Origin: an uncultured Acidobacteriia bacterium
GTDB taxonomy: Bacteria; Acidobacteriota; Terriglobia; Bryobacterales; Bryobacteraceae
Assembly (NCBI GenBank): GCA_903825445.1
Contig: CAIKAS010000119.1
Location: forward strand, 1-39,557
DNA: 39,557 nucleotides
Direction of reading: 5' to 3'
The notes below the pieces were generated by a model. It was not told where the DNA came from, did not search any database, and saw only the letters and a program-made list of their open reading frames with translations. The position numbers were made by a program, and so were the translations under genes. Positions 9,184 to 17,443 of the stretch are shown here, piece after piece; position 1 is the stretch's first letter; each line of letters opens with the position of its first letter.

Positions 9184-10656
9184 CTACTTACCGATAACCG
9201 CGCCCGTTGTCTCGTTCAACAGAACAGGTTGGGTGCGGGGAGCAGCCGAGAAATTGAAGAGATCGAGCGGGCTCCCTGCAATCGCGTCGAACGACTGGTC
9301 TCCGATGCGACCCAGATTCCAGTTGTCCTCGATGAATCGCGTAATCGAACTCAAATCGGTCAGGTCATGACTAACGTAGTTCTGCTTGGCCCAAGGGGAA
9401 ATTACCAGAAATGGCAGGCGCGTGCCGTATCCGCACCGGTCGAGATAGGCTCCGGGAGCTGGTGTGCCGCACATGGCCTTTCCGGCGAGAGTATCCTGCG
9501 CCGGGTCGTTGGATTGACTTACGATCGGCGGCATCACGTGATCGTACCAGCCATCGGAATCGTCGTAGGTGATCATGATTGCCATATTGCGCCACTCCGG
9601 CAGTTGCATCAGCGCATTAATGGTCTCGACCAGAAACTGTTGTTCCTGGAGAGGCGACGAGTTCGCAGGATGGCCCGTCTCCGCAGACGTAGCCTTGAGA
9701 AAGCTAACGGCAGGCAGGTTGCCTGCCTGTGCCGCGGTCCAGAAGTCATTGAGCGCATAGTTATGATTGGCCTGATCCGCCGATGTGCCAATCACCGCAG
9801 GGGAGGTCGGAGGCAGATGATGAATATTCGACGTGCTCTGGTAATACTGGAACGGCGCGTAGTGGCTGTTGTAAGTGGACGGGCAGGAGGCAAACGGTAT
9901 CGGCTGGCTATTCGCGGATTGAACGAAATCCGCGTAGAACCAACCCCAGCTTATATTCTGTGCGTTCAGCAGGTCTCCGATATTCTTGCCTGTCATTTGG
10001 ACAGGTGTGCCGTTGGCAGTGGTCACGCAATCGTCAAACCCGGCCTCCACATTGGCAATCACGGAACCATTGGCCACCTTGCTCTTGATCGTGAGCACGC
10101 TGGTCTCATGCGTCTGCCCGGATATCAGGTTCAGATGGCCCATCACGGTTGTGCCGAATTCAGAGTCGAAGAAACTGTCGCTCATGGCATAATGCTGCGC
10201 GTAGTTCCAGAGGGCGGTAACGGTATTGCCGTCATAATAGCCCATATTCAGCCCTGGCTGGCAGCCTGTGGCGCTGGTACTTTCGGGGAACTTGTCGAGC
10301 AACCCATTGTCGTAGGCGCTTTGTTCGTCTGCATAGTGATTATCGTTGTCGCAGGTGATTTCCTGGCTGCGGTCAAACCGAAACGGCGCCACAGAATTGC
10401 GGTTATTACTGAGCAACGCAGGCGTCAGTCCGTTTACCTGGGGCGTTCCGGGAGCGGCATTGAATGGCGGTTCTCCAACAGGATTAAGCGCCTGTGGGTA
10501 AGTTCCAAAGTAATGGTCGAAGGAATTGTTTTCGTCGAAGATTACGACAAGGTGCTGGATCGGTGTCGTCGCAGCAGGAGCCGCGGGCTCGGCCCCCGAA
10601 GCGATATTACCGATTGCAGCCAAAGCCACGCAGATTCTCAATGTCCGTTTTTTCAA
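9184..10656 (-). CDS. Secreted phosphoesterase (phospholipase C / acid phosphatase AcpA family)
   Basis: 490 residues from a TTG at 10656, which has GAGGGA 7 nt upstream and opens a signal peptide (KKRTLRICVALAAIGNIASGAEP). The frame continues upstream to 11055 but that part lies inside the CAP gene and has no leader-like character, so I reject it. The family is recognisable from HLVVIFDENNSFDHYFGTYP near the mature N-terminus (metal-binding Glu-Asn), AMSDSFFDSEFG, MGHLNLISG, and the C-terminal ITYDDSDGWYDHVMPP with its Asp and His ligands, followed by RLPFLVISPWAKQNYVSH. Members hydrolyse phosphocholine lipids or phosphomonoesters outside the cell. The substrate cannot be assigned. A -10-like TATTCT lies about 22 nt upstream of the start. 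Confidence 0.87.
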   Translation of the reverse strand: MKKRTLRICVALAAIGNIASGAEPAAPAATTPIQHLVVIFDENNSFDHYFGTYPQALNPVGEPPFNAAPGTPQVNGLTPALLSNNRNSVAPFRFDRSQEITCDNDNHYADEQSAYDNGLLDKFPESTSATGCQPGLNMGYYDGNTVTALWNYAQHYAMSDSFFDSEFGTTVMGHLNLISGQTHETSVLTIKSKVANGSVIANVEAGFDDCVTTANGTPVQMTGKNIGDLLNAQNISWGWFYADFVQSANSQPIPFASCPSTYNSHYAPFQYYQSTSNIHHLPPTSPAVIGTSADQANHNYALNDFWTAAQAGNLPAVSFLKATSAETGHPANSSPLQEQQFLVETINALMQLPEWRNMAIMITYDDSDGWYDHVMPPIVSQSNDPAQDTLAGKAMCGTPAPGAYLDRCGYGTRLPFLVISPWAKQNYVSHDLTDLSSITRFIEDNWNLGRIGDQSFDAIAGSPLDLFNFSAAPRTQPVLLNETTGAVIGK

Positions 10657-10771
10657 TGGGCGTCCCTCGCAGAATATGTAACGATACCAGGTCTGCGTTA
10701 CGCGACAGTGACGTTGGCATGACGATCTGGAAACGCAATAATAGCGGGACGGAGGAGGGGATTCCCAGCCG

Positions 10772-11344
10772 TTAATAGGGTCGTTTGCCGACCCAATTGC
10801 CGGGCGGGTCGTATTCGCAGACCCATACCTGGCGGACTCCACCGCGAGCGAATGCGCACCCAACTTTCTTAGTGTCGTTCCAGACGATCTGAGTGTAGTG
10901 GCCGCAGACGCCACGACACGTGTTCGCAGTGTAATCGTAATACTTCGACTCACTGGCCCAATCGCGTACCACGTCTGACGGACGAGCAAGCGATCCTGTG
11001 ATCTCAAACAGATTACTGCCGTATTCTGATCGCGCGGGATGTTCGAACCTGCCACTTGTCAGCAGGTTTTCAGCCCAGCCCTTCGCCATGGCGGCCAGTT
11101 GATCGGACCACACCAGCGGGTTGGCGCCAACGCGCGCCCGCTCAGAGTTATGTGCGGCCAGAGCCTCGCGAGCGAGAGCGGCATCATTGGGGGTACCAGA
11201 ATCCGGCGTAGCCCTTCCTTCCGCTGGTTTCGGCGATGAAGATGTCGCTTGCGGAGGGTCCCCAAAGTGCCGCCACTGGGCCAGACAGGCTCCCCCCACT
11301 GCGGCAGCCAGGAACATCACAACTGCCAGCCGCTTAAGACTCAT
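10772..11344 (-). CDS. Secreted CAP (SCP/PR-1) domain protein
   Basis: 190 residues from the ATG at 11344, chosen because it opens directly on a signal peptide (MSLKRLAVVMFLAAAVGGACLAQ); TTG at 11392 and another ATG in between are possible but add a non-leader extension. After a Pro/Ser-rich linker the CAP domain runs from about residue 55 to the end, with the usual motifs: AHNSERARVGANPLVW, the helix with WAENLL, YGSNLFE, the HYTQIVWNDTKKVGCA motif (CAP1, with His-Tyr-Thr-Gln) and VWVCEYDPPGNWVGKRPY at the C-terminus. Two cysteine pairs probably form disulfides. Bacterial CAP proteins are extracellular and mostly of unknown function; lipid or sterol binding is known for eukaryotic relatives. 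It precedes the phosphoesterase gene by 115 nt on the same strand. Confidence 0.9.
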   Translation of the reverse strand: MSLKRLAVVMFLAAAVGGACLAQWRHFGDPPQATSSSPKPAEGRATPDSGTPNDAALAREALAAHNSERARVGANPLVWSDQLAAMAKGWAENLLTSGRFEHPARSEYGSNLFEITGSLARPSDVVRDWASESKYYDYTANTCRGVCGHYTQIVWNDTKKVGCAFARGGVRQVWVCEYDPPGNWVGKRPY

Positions 11345-11406
11345 ACCCCATTTGACGCATAGCAACGGCATCCCGGAGTCATGAAAATGCAATTTTTAAT
11401 CTCGGA

Positions 11407-12504
11407 TCACACTCGCCAGAACCACTTCCTCCGGTACATGGTGTATGCGATTGCGTACATCAGCAGCACGTAGGCGGCAGCGTAAAACAGCGAGGCGTTC
11501 GCAGGTGAGAAGTTCGGTACGAAGACAGCCCGGTAAATCGAAGTATGCCAGCCTGTTACCGACAATAGTTCATCGCCCAGTTCGGAGGCCATGTAGACCG
11601 CGATTGAATTCATCCCCATAATGACGGCGGGCCGCACATAGCGTTGGTAACCCAGATGATCAAACAGCCAGATGAACATGGCAAACAACACGAAATCGAG
11701 ACCGCCCATGAACAGCGAAAACGAACTCGTCCAGAGCTTCTTGTTGATGGGCAGCCAGATACTGCAAACCAGCCCCAGGGCGATCAGTGCGTTGCCGGAG
11801 AAGAACATCCACGTGACCCGCTCCGTCAACTGGCGTTGCACACGCAGTAGATGGCCGGCCATGACGCCGAATAAAGCGGTCGCGATGGCCGGGAGAGTGC
11901 TGACAATTCCTTCCGGGTCCCAGGTCTTGGTGGAGTGGTAATTGTGTGCGCCCAGCACGATGCGATCAATGTAGTGCGCCAGGTTGCCCTCCACATCGAG
12001 ATGGCCCGCGCCGAAGCTTGGCACCGGCACCAGGGTCATCAGCAGCCAGTAGATGACGAGCAGACCGACAAGCCACATCAGCTGCGCACGAACTTTGAAA
12101 TAGAGAAAGATCGCGACCGCGATGAAATAACAAATCGCAATGCGCTGCAGCACCCCAAGCAGGCGTTGGGTGGACAGATCGAGAGGGAAAGCATAGACGA
12201 TCAGGCCCAATACATAGAGAATCAGCGCTCGCCGTGCGGCCTGCAGCAGCAGCGTGGTTTTCGGAATACCAGCAGTGAGACGTGCGCCGAGCGACAGCGT
12301 GATGGCTACCCCTGCGATCCACAAGAATGAGGGGAAGACTACGTCCGTGATGGTCCACCCGTTCCAGGCGGAATGTTTCAGCGGCGCGTAGGAATAGTGC
12401 CCGTCGCCGGGGTCATTGACCAACACCATGAGCGCGATGGTGACACCGCGAAAAGCATCGAGGGAGACCAGGCGTTTGGTTTGGATTGAGTCAGGCTGAG
12501 TCAC
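11407..12504 (-). CDS. HGSNAT/NagX-like transmembrane acyltransferase (DUF5009)
   Basis: 365 residues, GTG start. The N-terminus RLVSLDAFRGVTIALMVLVN followed by WNGWTITDVVFPSFLWIAG is the hallmark of the heparan-alpha-glucosaminide N-acetyltransferase-like family, an acyltransferase-3 relative. About ten hydrophobic segments follow, including a Trp/Leu-rich pair and the final AAAYVLLMYAIAYTMYRRKWFWRV. Family members move an acetyl group from cytoplasmic acetyl-CoA to an amino sugar across the membrane, using a conserved His. The sugar acceptor here is unknown. It lies 62 nt upstream of the CAP gene on the same strand and diverges from the small exported protein with 50 nt between starts. A TATCAT hexamer 15 nt before the GTG is a possible -10. 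Confidence 0.83.
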   Translation of the reverse strand: MTQPDSIQTKRLVSLDAFRGVTIALMVLVNDPGDGHYSYAPLKHSAWNGWTITDVVFPSFLWIAGVAITLSLGARLTAGIPKTTLLLQAARRALILYVLGLIVYAFPLDLSTQRLLGVLQRIAICYFIAVAIFLYFKVRAQLMWLVGLLVIYWLLMTLVPVPSFGAGHLDVEGNLAHYIDRIVLGAHNYHSTKTWDPEGIVSTLPAIATALFGVMAGHLLRVQRQLTERVTWMFFSGNALIALGLVCSIWLPINKKLWTSSFSLFMGGLDFVLFAMFIWLFDHLGYQRYVRPAVIMGMNSIAVYMASELGDELLSVTGWHTSIYRAVFVPNFSPANASLFYAAAYVLLMYAIAYTMYRRKWFWRV

Positions 12505-12541
12505 AGTTAGTTCGTGAACATGATATCAGCGGGTCCCGCGA

Positions 12542-12547
12542 TAGACT
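12542..12547 (+). promoter_or_regulatory. Leaderless-type -10 of the exported hypothetical gene
   Basis: TAGACT lies exactly 7 nt before the ATG at 12555, and no Shine-Dalgarno is present. No recognisable -35 was seen. Confidence 0.4.
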
Positions 12548-12554
12548 GCTAATC

Positions 12555-13124
12555 ATGAGGTATCTGATCTGGACAGCCGGCGCACTGTTGACTGGCGTAC
12601 TGCTGCTGACAGCGGCGAATCCGGCAACCGGCCACGCGGCGAATGGCCGGGTGGAAGTATCCGCGTTGTTCATGGATGCGGTCGCAGTGAAGCAGGCCAC
12701 GGGCTCCGATTATGGCAACGCGTATACCGTAATCGAAGTGACGATAACGCCGAAAGACAAGCCAATTGACGTGCAGCCTGAAGATTTTCTTCTGCGGCTG
12801 AGTTCGGAGGCCGACAGCAGCGGACCCATGGCCGCGTCGCAGGTGCTCGGCGCGGGCGGTGGCCTCGTGGTCCACCGAGAACAGGAGAATGTAATCGGCG
12901 TGACGGGAACAAATCCCGCGAACGTCGGAATCTCAGTCGGCGACGGCGGCGCTTACGTCCCGCCGGCGCGAATTGCCGTACTTCAAAGCAGGATGTTGCA
13001 GGCGAAAACGACAGCGTCGCCCGTGTCGGGATTGCTGTTCTTCCCGTTTGCGAAAAAGAAACCGAAGGATCTGGACCTGGTTTACAGCACGCCCGGCGGC
13101 AAGCTGCATATCAGTTTCAAATAG
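12555..13124 (+). CDS. Hypothetical exported protein
   Basis: 189 residues. I chose the ATG at 12555 because it opens a signal peptide (MRYLIWTAGALLTGVLLLTAANPATG) and lies 7 nt after TAGACT, a leaderless-type -10; an in-frame start at 12486 would run through the divergent neighbour's start region. The mature part alternates beta-type segments (TVIEVTITPKDKPIDVQPEDFLLR, then a Gly-rich turn and VVHREQENVIGV), which resembles the immunoglobulin-like fold of DUF4352-type extracellular proteins, but I cannot assign a family. The C-terminal third has FFPFAKKKPKDLDLVYSTPGG, like the conserved end of such domains. There are no cysteines in the mature chain. It converges on the MFS gene with an 8-nt gap. 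Confidence 0.72.
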   Translation: MRYLIWTAGALLTGVLLLTAANPATGHAANGRVEVSALFMDAVAVKQATGSDYGNAYTVIEVTITPKDKPIDVQPEDFLLRLSSEADSSGPMAASQVLGAGGGLVVHREQENVIGVTGTNPANVGISVGDGGAYVPPARIAVLQSRMLQAKTTASPVSGLLFFPFAKKKPKDLDLVYSTPGGKLHISFK

Positions 13125-13132
13125 ACGGGAGA

Positions 13133-14452
13133 CTATTCCGTCGCGCGCGGCTTCCAGACGATCGGAGTAACAGGATCGATCTGAGTCCAAATAAAGAAAC
13201 CCGCAACGTAAACCGCGGCGCCCATGTAGAGCACGTAATCCCAGTTTCGGTGTGACGCCTGCAGCACCAGACCTGAAACCGTTCCGTACAGAGCCCCACC
13301 CGCATTGCCCACCATGTTCATAGTCCCCGCGACAGTACCCGAGTAACTGCCTGAAATATCCATGACGGTACCCCATGCGGCGGGCATCACCAGATCATTG
13401 CAGACACTGGAAAGCGCAATTGCGGATACAACAAAGTAGGGATCATGCAGCAGCGTGGCGAGGATCAAACAGGCGGAAGCACCTGCAAATCCAAAACAAG
13501 CCGACAGCTTTCGCGCTTTGCGAACGCTCCCGGTCCAGCGGGTCATCGGCTTTGCCATCATGCCGCACGTGATGGAGCCAATCCCGCCCATCAACAGTGG
13601 CAGCACTTTCAGGAATGTGCTGTGATTAACGTCCAGATGAAAACGTTCGTCGATAAAGGTGGGCGCCCATGTGATCAGGAAGTACCAGGTGAAGCTGACC
13701 GCGAAGTATTGCGCGCAGAGCAGCACCACAGTTTTCGACGCCAAAAGATCGCGCCACGGGAAGCCATGCGGCGCGGGCGGGGCGTTGTGTTTCAGCAGAT
13801 CGAGTTCGGCCTGGTTAACGGCCGGATTGTCACGCGGGTTATCGCGAAACCACCAGGCGAAGGCGACGGTCCAGAATATACCGAGGCAGCCAAATGCGGC
13901 GAACGCCAGACGCCAGTCCATATAGCGGAACAGTACGGCGATGATCAGGGGTGTGAATGCGCCGCCCCATCGGGAACTCATCCAGATAATGCCTTGTGCA
14001 CGCACGCGTTCCGTCTGCGGTAGCCAGATAGCAAAGGCTCGCGCGATATTCGGATAACAGCCCGCCTCGCCCGCGCCGAAAAGAAACTGAGTGATCCAAA
14101 GGGACGCGAAGTTCCACGCCCGCCCTGTCAGCGCCGTAAACACGGACCACCAGATCACGATGCGCAACAGGACATTGCGCGGCCCCATCCGGTCCCCCAT
14201 AAAACCGCTGGGAATCTCAAACAGCGCATAGGCCGTCGCAAAAGCCGTAAAGACCAGGCCCATTTGCGCGTCGCTGAGATGCAGCGCGGTGGCTACCTGC
14301 TTACGCGAATTCGAAAGCGCGACGCGATCGATATACGTCACCATGGACAGCGCGACCGCAAAGGCAACCACGCCGTGCCGAACGCGTGTGGGTTTCTCGC
14401 CCGAGCCGCCTGGCTGTTTGGGAGTCGTCTGATTCGTTGAAACAGAGGCCAT
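13133..14452 (-). CDS. MFS permease, anion:cation symporter (ACS) type
   Basis: 439 residues, ATG start. Twelve hydrophobic segments are visible. The first has MVTYIDRVALS and the loop between segments 2 and 3 holds GFMGDRMGPRNVLL, the major facilitator motif A (G-x3-D-R-x-G-x-R). Segment 4 has FLFGAGEAGCYPNIARAFAIW, and RVRAQGIIWMSSRWGGAFTPLI follows; together these match the ACS family (hexuronate, galactonate, phthalate and similar organic anions). The particular substrate is not readable. There is no Shine-Dalgarno; instead TATGAT lies 8 nt upstream of the ATG, in a back-to-back promoter arrangement with the GNAT gene. No catabolic genes for a hexuronate are adjacent, so the substrate gets no help from context. 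Confidence 0.87.
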   Translation of the reverse strand: MASVSTNQTTPKQPGGSGEKPTRVRHGVVAFAVALSMVTYIDRVALSNSRKQVATALHLSDAQMGLVFTAFATAYALFEIPSGFMGDRMGPRNVLLRIVIWWSVFTALTGRAWNFASLWITQFLFGAGEAGCYPNIARAFAIWLPQTERVRAQGIIWMSSRWGGAFTPLIIAVLFRYMDWRLAFAAFGCLGIFWTVAFAWWFRDNPRDNPAVNQAELDLLKHNAPPAPHGFPWRDLLASKTVVLLCAQYFAVSFTWYFLITWAPTFIDERFHLDVNHSTFLKVLPLLMGGIGSITCGMMAKPMTRWTGSVRKARKLSACFGFAGASACLILATLLHDPYFVVSAIALSSVCNDLVMPAAWGTVMDISGSYSGTVAGTMNMVGNAGGALYGTVSGLVLQASHRNWDYVLYMGAAVYVAGFFIWTQIDPVTPIVWKPRATE

Positions 14453-14460
14453 AGTCTTGC

Positions 14461-14470
14461 ATCATATACT
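14461..14470. promoter_or_regulatory. Overlapping back-to-back -10 boxes for the MFS and GNAT genes
   Basis: ATCATATACT holds TATACT for the plus strand (14465-14470), 7 nt before the GTG at 14478, and TATGAT for the minus strand (14466-14461), 8 nt before the ATG at 14452. The two hexamers share two bases. No clear -35 is found on either side. The whole promoter region for both genes would lie within 25 nt. Confidence 0.45.
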
Positions 14471-14477
14471 GGCGCAA

Positions 14478-15272
14478 GTGGCAGCGGAATTCGAATCACT
14501 GGAAGCAAATCTGCGGCAATCATTCAGGGTGCTTGCGCAGGGCCGTCCGCGCGGGGATGTGACCGAACTGGAGGGCGTCAGCATTGCATCGCTGGGTGCG
14601 GCGTTCCAGATGTTCAACGCCGCGTTTCTGAATCAACCGGTGGCCACCAGGGATGAACTGGAGGCCCGTATCATCTGTGCTGCCGCACTTTTTCAGGAAC
14701 GCCGACTGCCATGGGCGTTCTGGATTTGCGAAGACTGGCTGACCCGTTCCGTGCGCCGGATTCTGGTGGCAACGTGCCGCGAGTTCGGGCTACAGATTGC
14801 CGCGGAGATGCCGGGTATGCTCGCCGAATCGCTGCGCGTGCCAAAACGAGCGATGCCTCCGCTCAACATCGTACGCGCGAGTGACGACACTGCGATGGAA
14901 GACTTCCGCACGATCGGTTCCGCCTGTTTCCACGTGCCTCCAGCGTGGTTCCGCGAAGTATTCGACGATTGGATGCCATGGCGGGAATTCGCTTGCTGGG
15001 TAGCGTATCGAGGGGAAACACCGGTGGCGACGGCGGCTACCGTGGTTTCCGGCGGCGTCATTGGCCTGTACAATGTGGCCACGATGCCGCAAGAACGAGG
15101 CAATGGGTACGCCGAGGCAATCATACGGCACGCCATCGCGACAGCATCCCGCGACTCCGGTCTGCAGCGTGTGATTCTTCAATCGACCGCATCGGGCGAG
15201 CGCCTCTACAAGCGTCTGGGATTTCGCGAAGTGTCTCGACTGGTGGTGTTTAACTCCAGCGGCGCAGACTGA
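14478..15272 (+). CDS. GNAT-family N-acetyltransferase
   Basis: 264 residues if translation begins at the GTG at 14478, 7 nt after TATACT; a TTG at 14457 in the same frame would add seven residues but would cover that -10 box. The N-terminal half (about 1-130) is helical and not recognisable. The C-terminal half is a GNAT fold: NIVRASDDTAMEDFRTIGSACF begins it, then WVAYRGETPVATAATVVSGGVIGLYNVAT, the acetyl-CoA loop QERGNGYA (motif A, Q/R-x-x-G-x-G/A), and the closing RLYKRLGFREVSRLVVF typical of motif B. The acceptor is unknown. It reads divergently from the MFS gene and is followed by proline dehydrogenase 28 nt after its stop. Confidence 0.83.
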   Translation: MAAEFESLEANLRQSFRVLAQGRPRGDVTELEGVSIASLGAAFQMFNAAFLNQPVATRDELEARIICAAALFQERRLPWAFWICEDWLTRSVRRILVATCREFGLQIAAEMPGMLAESLRVPKRAMPPLNIVRASDDTAMEDFRTIGSACFHVPPAWFREVFDDWMPWREFACWVAYRGETPVATAATVVSGGVIGLYNVATMPQERGNGYAEAIIRHAIATASRDSGLQRVILQSTASGERLYKRLGFREVSRLVVFNSSGAD

Positions 15273-15287
15273 CTGAAACCGCGGGCG

Positions 15288-15293
15288 TACGAT
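15288..15293 (+). promoter_or_regulatory. Possible leaderless-type -10 of proline dehydrogenase
   Basis: TACGAT lies exactly 7 nt before the ATG at 15301, and it favours that start over the GTG at 15298. The preceding gene ends only 15 nt before this box, so cotranscription is an alternative and the box may be chance. Confidence 0.3.
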
Positions 15294-15300
15294 CAGGGTG

Positions 15301-16224
15301 ATGCCGCTTCGCGCCACACTGCTGTATCTTTCGCGCCACAAGGGGCTGCGTGCGTGGGCGGAACATTCTTCAATCGCGCAGCAGCTGTCTTCCAGGTTTA
15401 TCGCGGGCAAGGGACTCGATAACGCGCTGGCTGTTTGCAGGCGAATTCGCGAACAGGGCGTTACCACCACGCTCGATTACCTCGGTGAGAACGTCACGTC
15501 CCTCGATGAAGCTGCCGCCTGCCGCGACATGTGCATCGCAGCCCTGCGAGCCATGCGCGCGGCTGACCTGGAACCCAACGTATCGTTAAAACTGTCGCAA
15601 TTCGGAATTGATCTGGACGAGCGGGTCTGCGAAGCCAATGTCCTCACACTGGTTAAGGCCGCAGTTTCGATCGGTGGTTTTGTACGCATTGACATGGAGG
15701 GAAGCGCGCTTACCGACCGGACGCTGGCGCTGGTCAGGCGAGTCCACGCGCAATACTGTGCGTGCGGCACAGTCATACAGGCCTATCTCTATCGCAGCCC
15801 ACACGATCTGGCGGAGCTGATCGCGGATGGCATTCGGATACGCCTCTGCAAGGGCGCTTATCTGGAGCCGGCTTCCCTCGCCTATCCCGAAAAAAGCGAA
15901 GTCGACCGGCACTACATCGGCCTGGCACATCATTTGCTCGGCGCAACGCAGACTCACCCCGGATGCTATCCTGCAATCGCCACGCACGATGAACGGGTGA
16001 TCGACCGCGTGGAACGCTTTGCGGTGAACAATGGAATCTCGCGCGATGCGTTCGAGTTTCAAATGCTATACGGAATTCGCAGGGACCTGCAACGGCGGCT
16101 GGTAGATGACGGCTATCGGATGCGCCTGTATGTTCCCTTTGGGGAAGCGTGGTTTCCTTACTTCATGCGACGGCTCGCCGAGCGGCCGGCAAATCTGTTG
16201 TTCCTGCTCCGAAACCTGTTTTGA
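15301..16224 (+). CDS. Proline dehydrogenase (monofunctional PRODH)
   Basis: 307 residues, the usual length for monofunctional bacterial enzymes. It oxidises L-proline to pyrroline-5-carboxylate using FAD and passes electrons to quinone. The TIM-barrel motifs are all present in order: DYLGENV, NVSLKLSQFG, VRIDMEGSALTDRTL, VIQAYLYRSPHDL, RLCKGAYLEP, ATHDERVI, FEFQMLYGIRRDLQ, and RLYVPFGEAWFPYFMRRLAERPAN near the end, with the paired Arg residues that hold the proline carboxylate. The start could be GTG 15298 or ATG 15301; I chose ATG because TACGAT sits exactly 7 nt before it. No P5C dehydrogenase gene is in view, so the second step must be encoded elsewhere. It converges on rfbD with an 8-nt gap. 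Confidence 0.92.
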   Translation: MPLRATLLYLSRHKGLRAWAEHSSIAQQLSSRFIAGKGLDNALAVCRRIREQGVTTTLDYLGENVTSLDEAAACRDMCIAALRAMRAADLEPNVSLKLSQFGIDLDERVCEANVLTLVKAAVSIGGFVRIDMEGSALTDRTLALVRRVHAQYCACGTVIQAYLYRSPHDLAELIADGIRIRLCKGAYLEPASLAYPEKSEVDRHYIGLAHHLLGATQTHPGCYPAIATHDERVIDRVERFAVNNGISRDAFEFQMLYGIRRDLQRRLVDDGYRMRLYVPFGEAWFPYFMRRLAERPANLLFLLRNLF

Positions 16225-16232
16225 ATGTTCGT

Positions 16233-17099
16233 TTACCCGAGTCTCGCGACCAGGTAACTCGCCACAGCTTCAGCCAGCGGGGGCATTGGGATAATGCCGC
16301 ACTCGCGCATGCGCGCATTATCGAGTGCGGAGAACTTCGGACGGCGCGCGGCAGTTCGATACTCGCGTTCGTTCGTCGGCTGCAGGTCGGCACAGATGCC
16401 GGCCTTTTCAAAGATGAGCCGCGCATATTCAAACCACGAAACAGCTTGGCCGCCGCCGCAGTGAAAAATGCCCTCGAGATCGCGTTCCAGCATGTCGATG
16501 GAACGACTGGCGAGCAGGGGCGCATAGGTTGGCGACGCAACGTGGTCTTCCACAACGCGAATCGGTTTCCCTTCGCGTGCCAGCCTCAACATCAGTTCGG
16601 GGAAATTGCCGCGAGCCGTATTCAGCCCTCCCGGTCCGAAAACGCCCGAAGTACGCACGATCAGCGGGCGCGCAAGGTAGGCCTGCGCGTACAATTCTCC
16701 CGCCAGCTTAGAGACGGCATAGGCGCCCAGCGGATGCACCGAATCGGTTTCCGTATATGACCGCCCGAGCGTACCATCAAAAACATAGTCGGTGGAAAAG
16801 TGCACCAGCCGTGCGTCATTCTGCCTGCATGCAAGCGCCAGATTCCGCACTGCAAGGCCGTTGGCCTCAAACGCGGGAAGCGGTTCGCGCTCGGCCACAT
16901 CCACCTGGTTGTACGCGGCAGCATTAAACACAACTGATGGATCGAACTCCGCGAGCACACGTTCCACTTGCTCGCCGTTGGAGATGTCGAGCTTCGCCCG
17001 CGCAAAGCCCTTGACTTCATATCCGCGGCGCCTGAGTTCGGCGCATAACTCCACACCCAACTGGCCGGAGGCGCCAAATACCACTACACGTTTCGCCAT
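16233..17099 (-). CDS. rfbD: dTDP-4-dehydrorhamnose reductase
   Basis: 288 residues from the ATG at 17099; the frame is open further upstream but those codons lie in the preceding gene. It is a short-chain dehydrogenase that reduces dTDP-4-dehydro-L-rhamnose to dTDP-L-rhamnose with NADPH, the last step of the pathway. Visible motifs are the nucleotide-binding GASGQLG (residues about 9-15), VVFNAAAYNQVDVAE, the STDYVFDG strand with the catalytic Thr-Asp, YAVSKLAGE (catalytic Tyr and Lys) and RTSGVFGPGG. The usual companions rfbA, rfbB and rfbC are not in this window. It is the last gene of a four-gene minus-strand unit (LysR, zinc ribbon, PilZ-like, rfbD), beginning 2 nt after the preceding stop, which is an odd setting for the enzyme. 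Confidence 0.9.
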   Translation of the reverse strand: MAKRVVVFGASGQLGVELCAELRRRGYEVKGFARAKLDISNGEQVERVLAEFDPSVVFNAAAYNQVDVAEREPLPAFEANGLAVRNLALACRQNDARLVHFSTDYVFDGTLGRSYTETDSVHPLGAYAVSKLAGELYAQAYLARPLIVRTSGVFGPGGLNTARGNFPELMLRLAREGKPIRVVEDHVASPTYAPLLASRSIDMLERDLEGIFHCGGGQAVSWFEYARLIFEKAGICADLQPTNEREYRTAARRPKFSALDNARMRECGIIPMPPLAEAVASYLVARLG

Positions 17100-17101
17100 T
17101 G

Positions 17102-17437
17102 TCAGATTGTTACCGGTGTCCTTTTCGGCGCCACGGTGCCGAAACGCTCGGCCAGGCGCGAGAGTGTGTCGAAATCCCGCAAAACGTGCCGCAACCGTAC
17201 GCGGACGGAAAAGCCATCTCCGCCAGGGGAACACTGTTCCACTTCACCCAGCCAGATCGCGTCATCCGCATCGATGCGCACGGCTGCCCCGGGTTCAATC
17301 GGGCGTTGCGAGGTGAGTTGCATCATTGGCTGCGCAAGGGCCTGCATGACGGCCGTGAACGAGTCTTCGGTGTTCGATTCCGGGTTATTCTCCGAACTAA
17401 CCACCACATCCTGCAGGATTTTCACAGTGACGTTCAT
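17102..17437 (-). CDS. Small PilZ-like protein
   Basis: 111 residues, ATG start. The central segment EPGAAVRIDADDAIWLGEVE followed by a Gly-rich turn and VRVRLRHVL has the strand spacing of PilZ-type beta barrels, a family that includes c-di-GMP receptors. The classic RxxxR and D/NxSxxG motifs are not clear, so nucleotide binding is doubtful and the family call is tentative. The N-terminal part (residues 1-45) is polar and probably disordered. It begins 6 nt after the zinc-ribbon gene and ends 2 nt before rfbD, so it is part of that operon. Confidence 0.55.
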   Translation of the reverse strand: MNVTVKILQDVVVSSENNPESNTEDSFTAVMQALAQPMMQLTSQRPIEPGAAVRIDADDAIWLGEVEQCSPGGDGFSVRVRLRHVLRDFDTLSRLAERFGTVAPKRTPVTI

Positions 17438-17443
17438 GAACTG

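Noticed and set aside
10657-11055. Upstream extension of the phosphoesterase frame
   Set aside because: It lies mostly within the CAP gene, has no leader-like sequence, and a TTG with a good Shine-Dalgarno opens a signal peptide at 10656.
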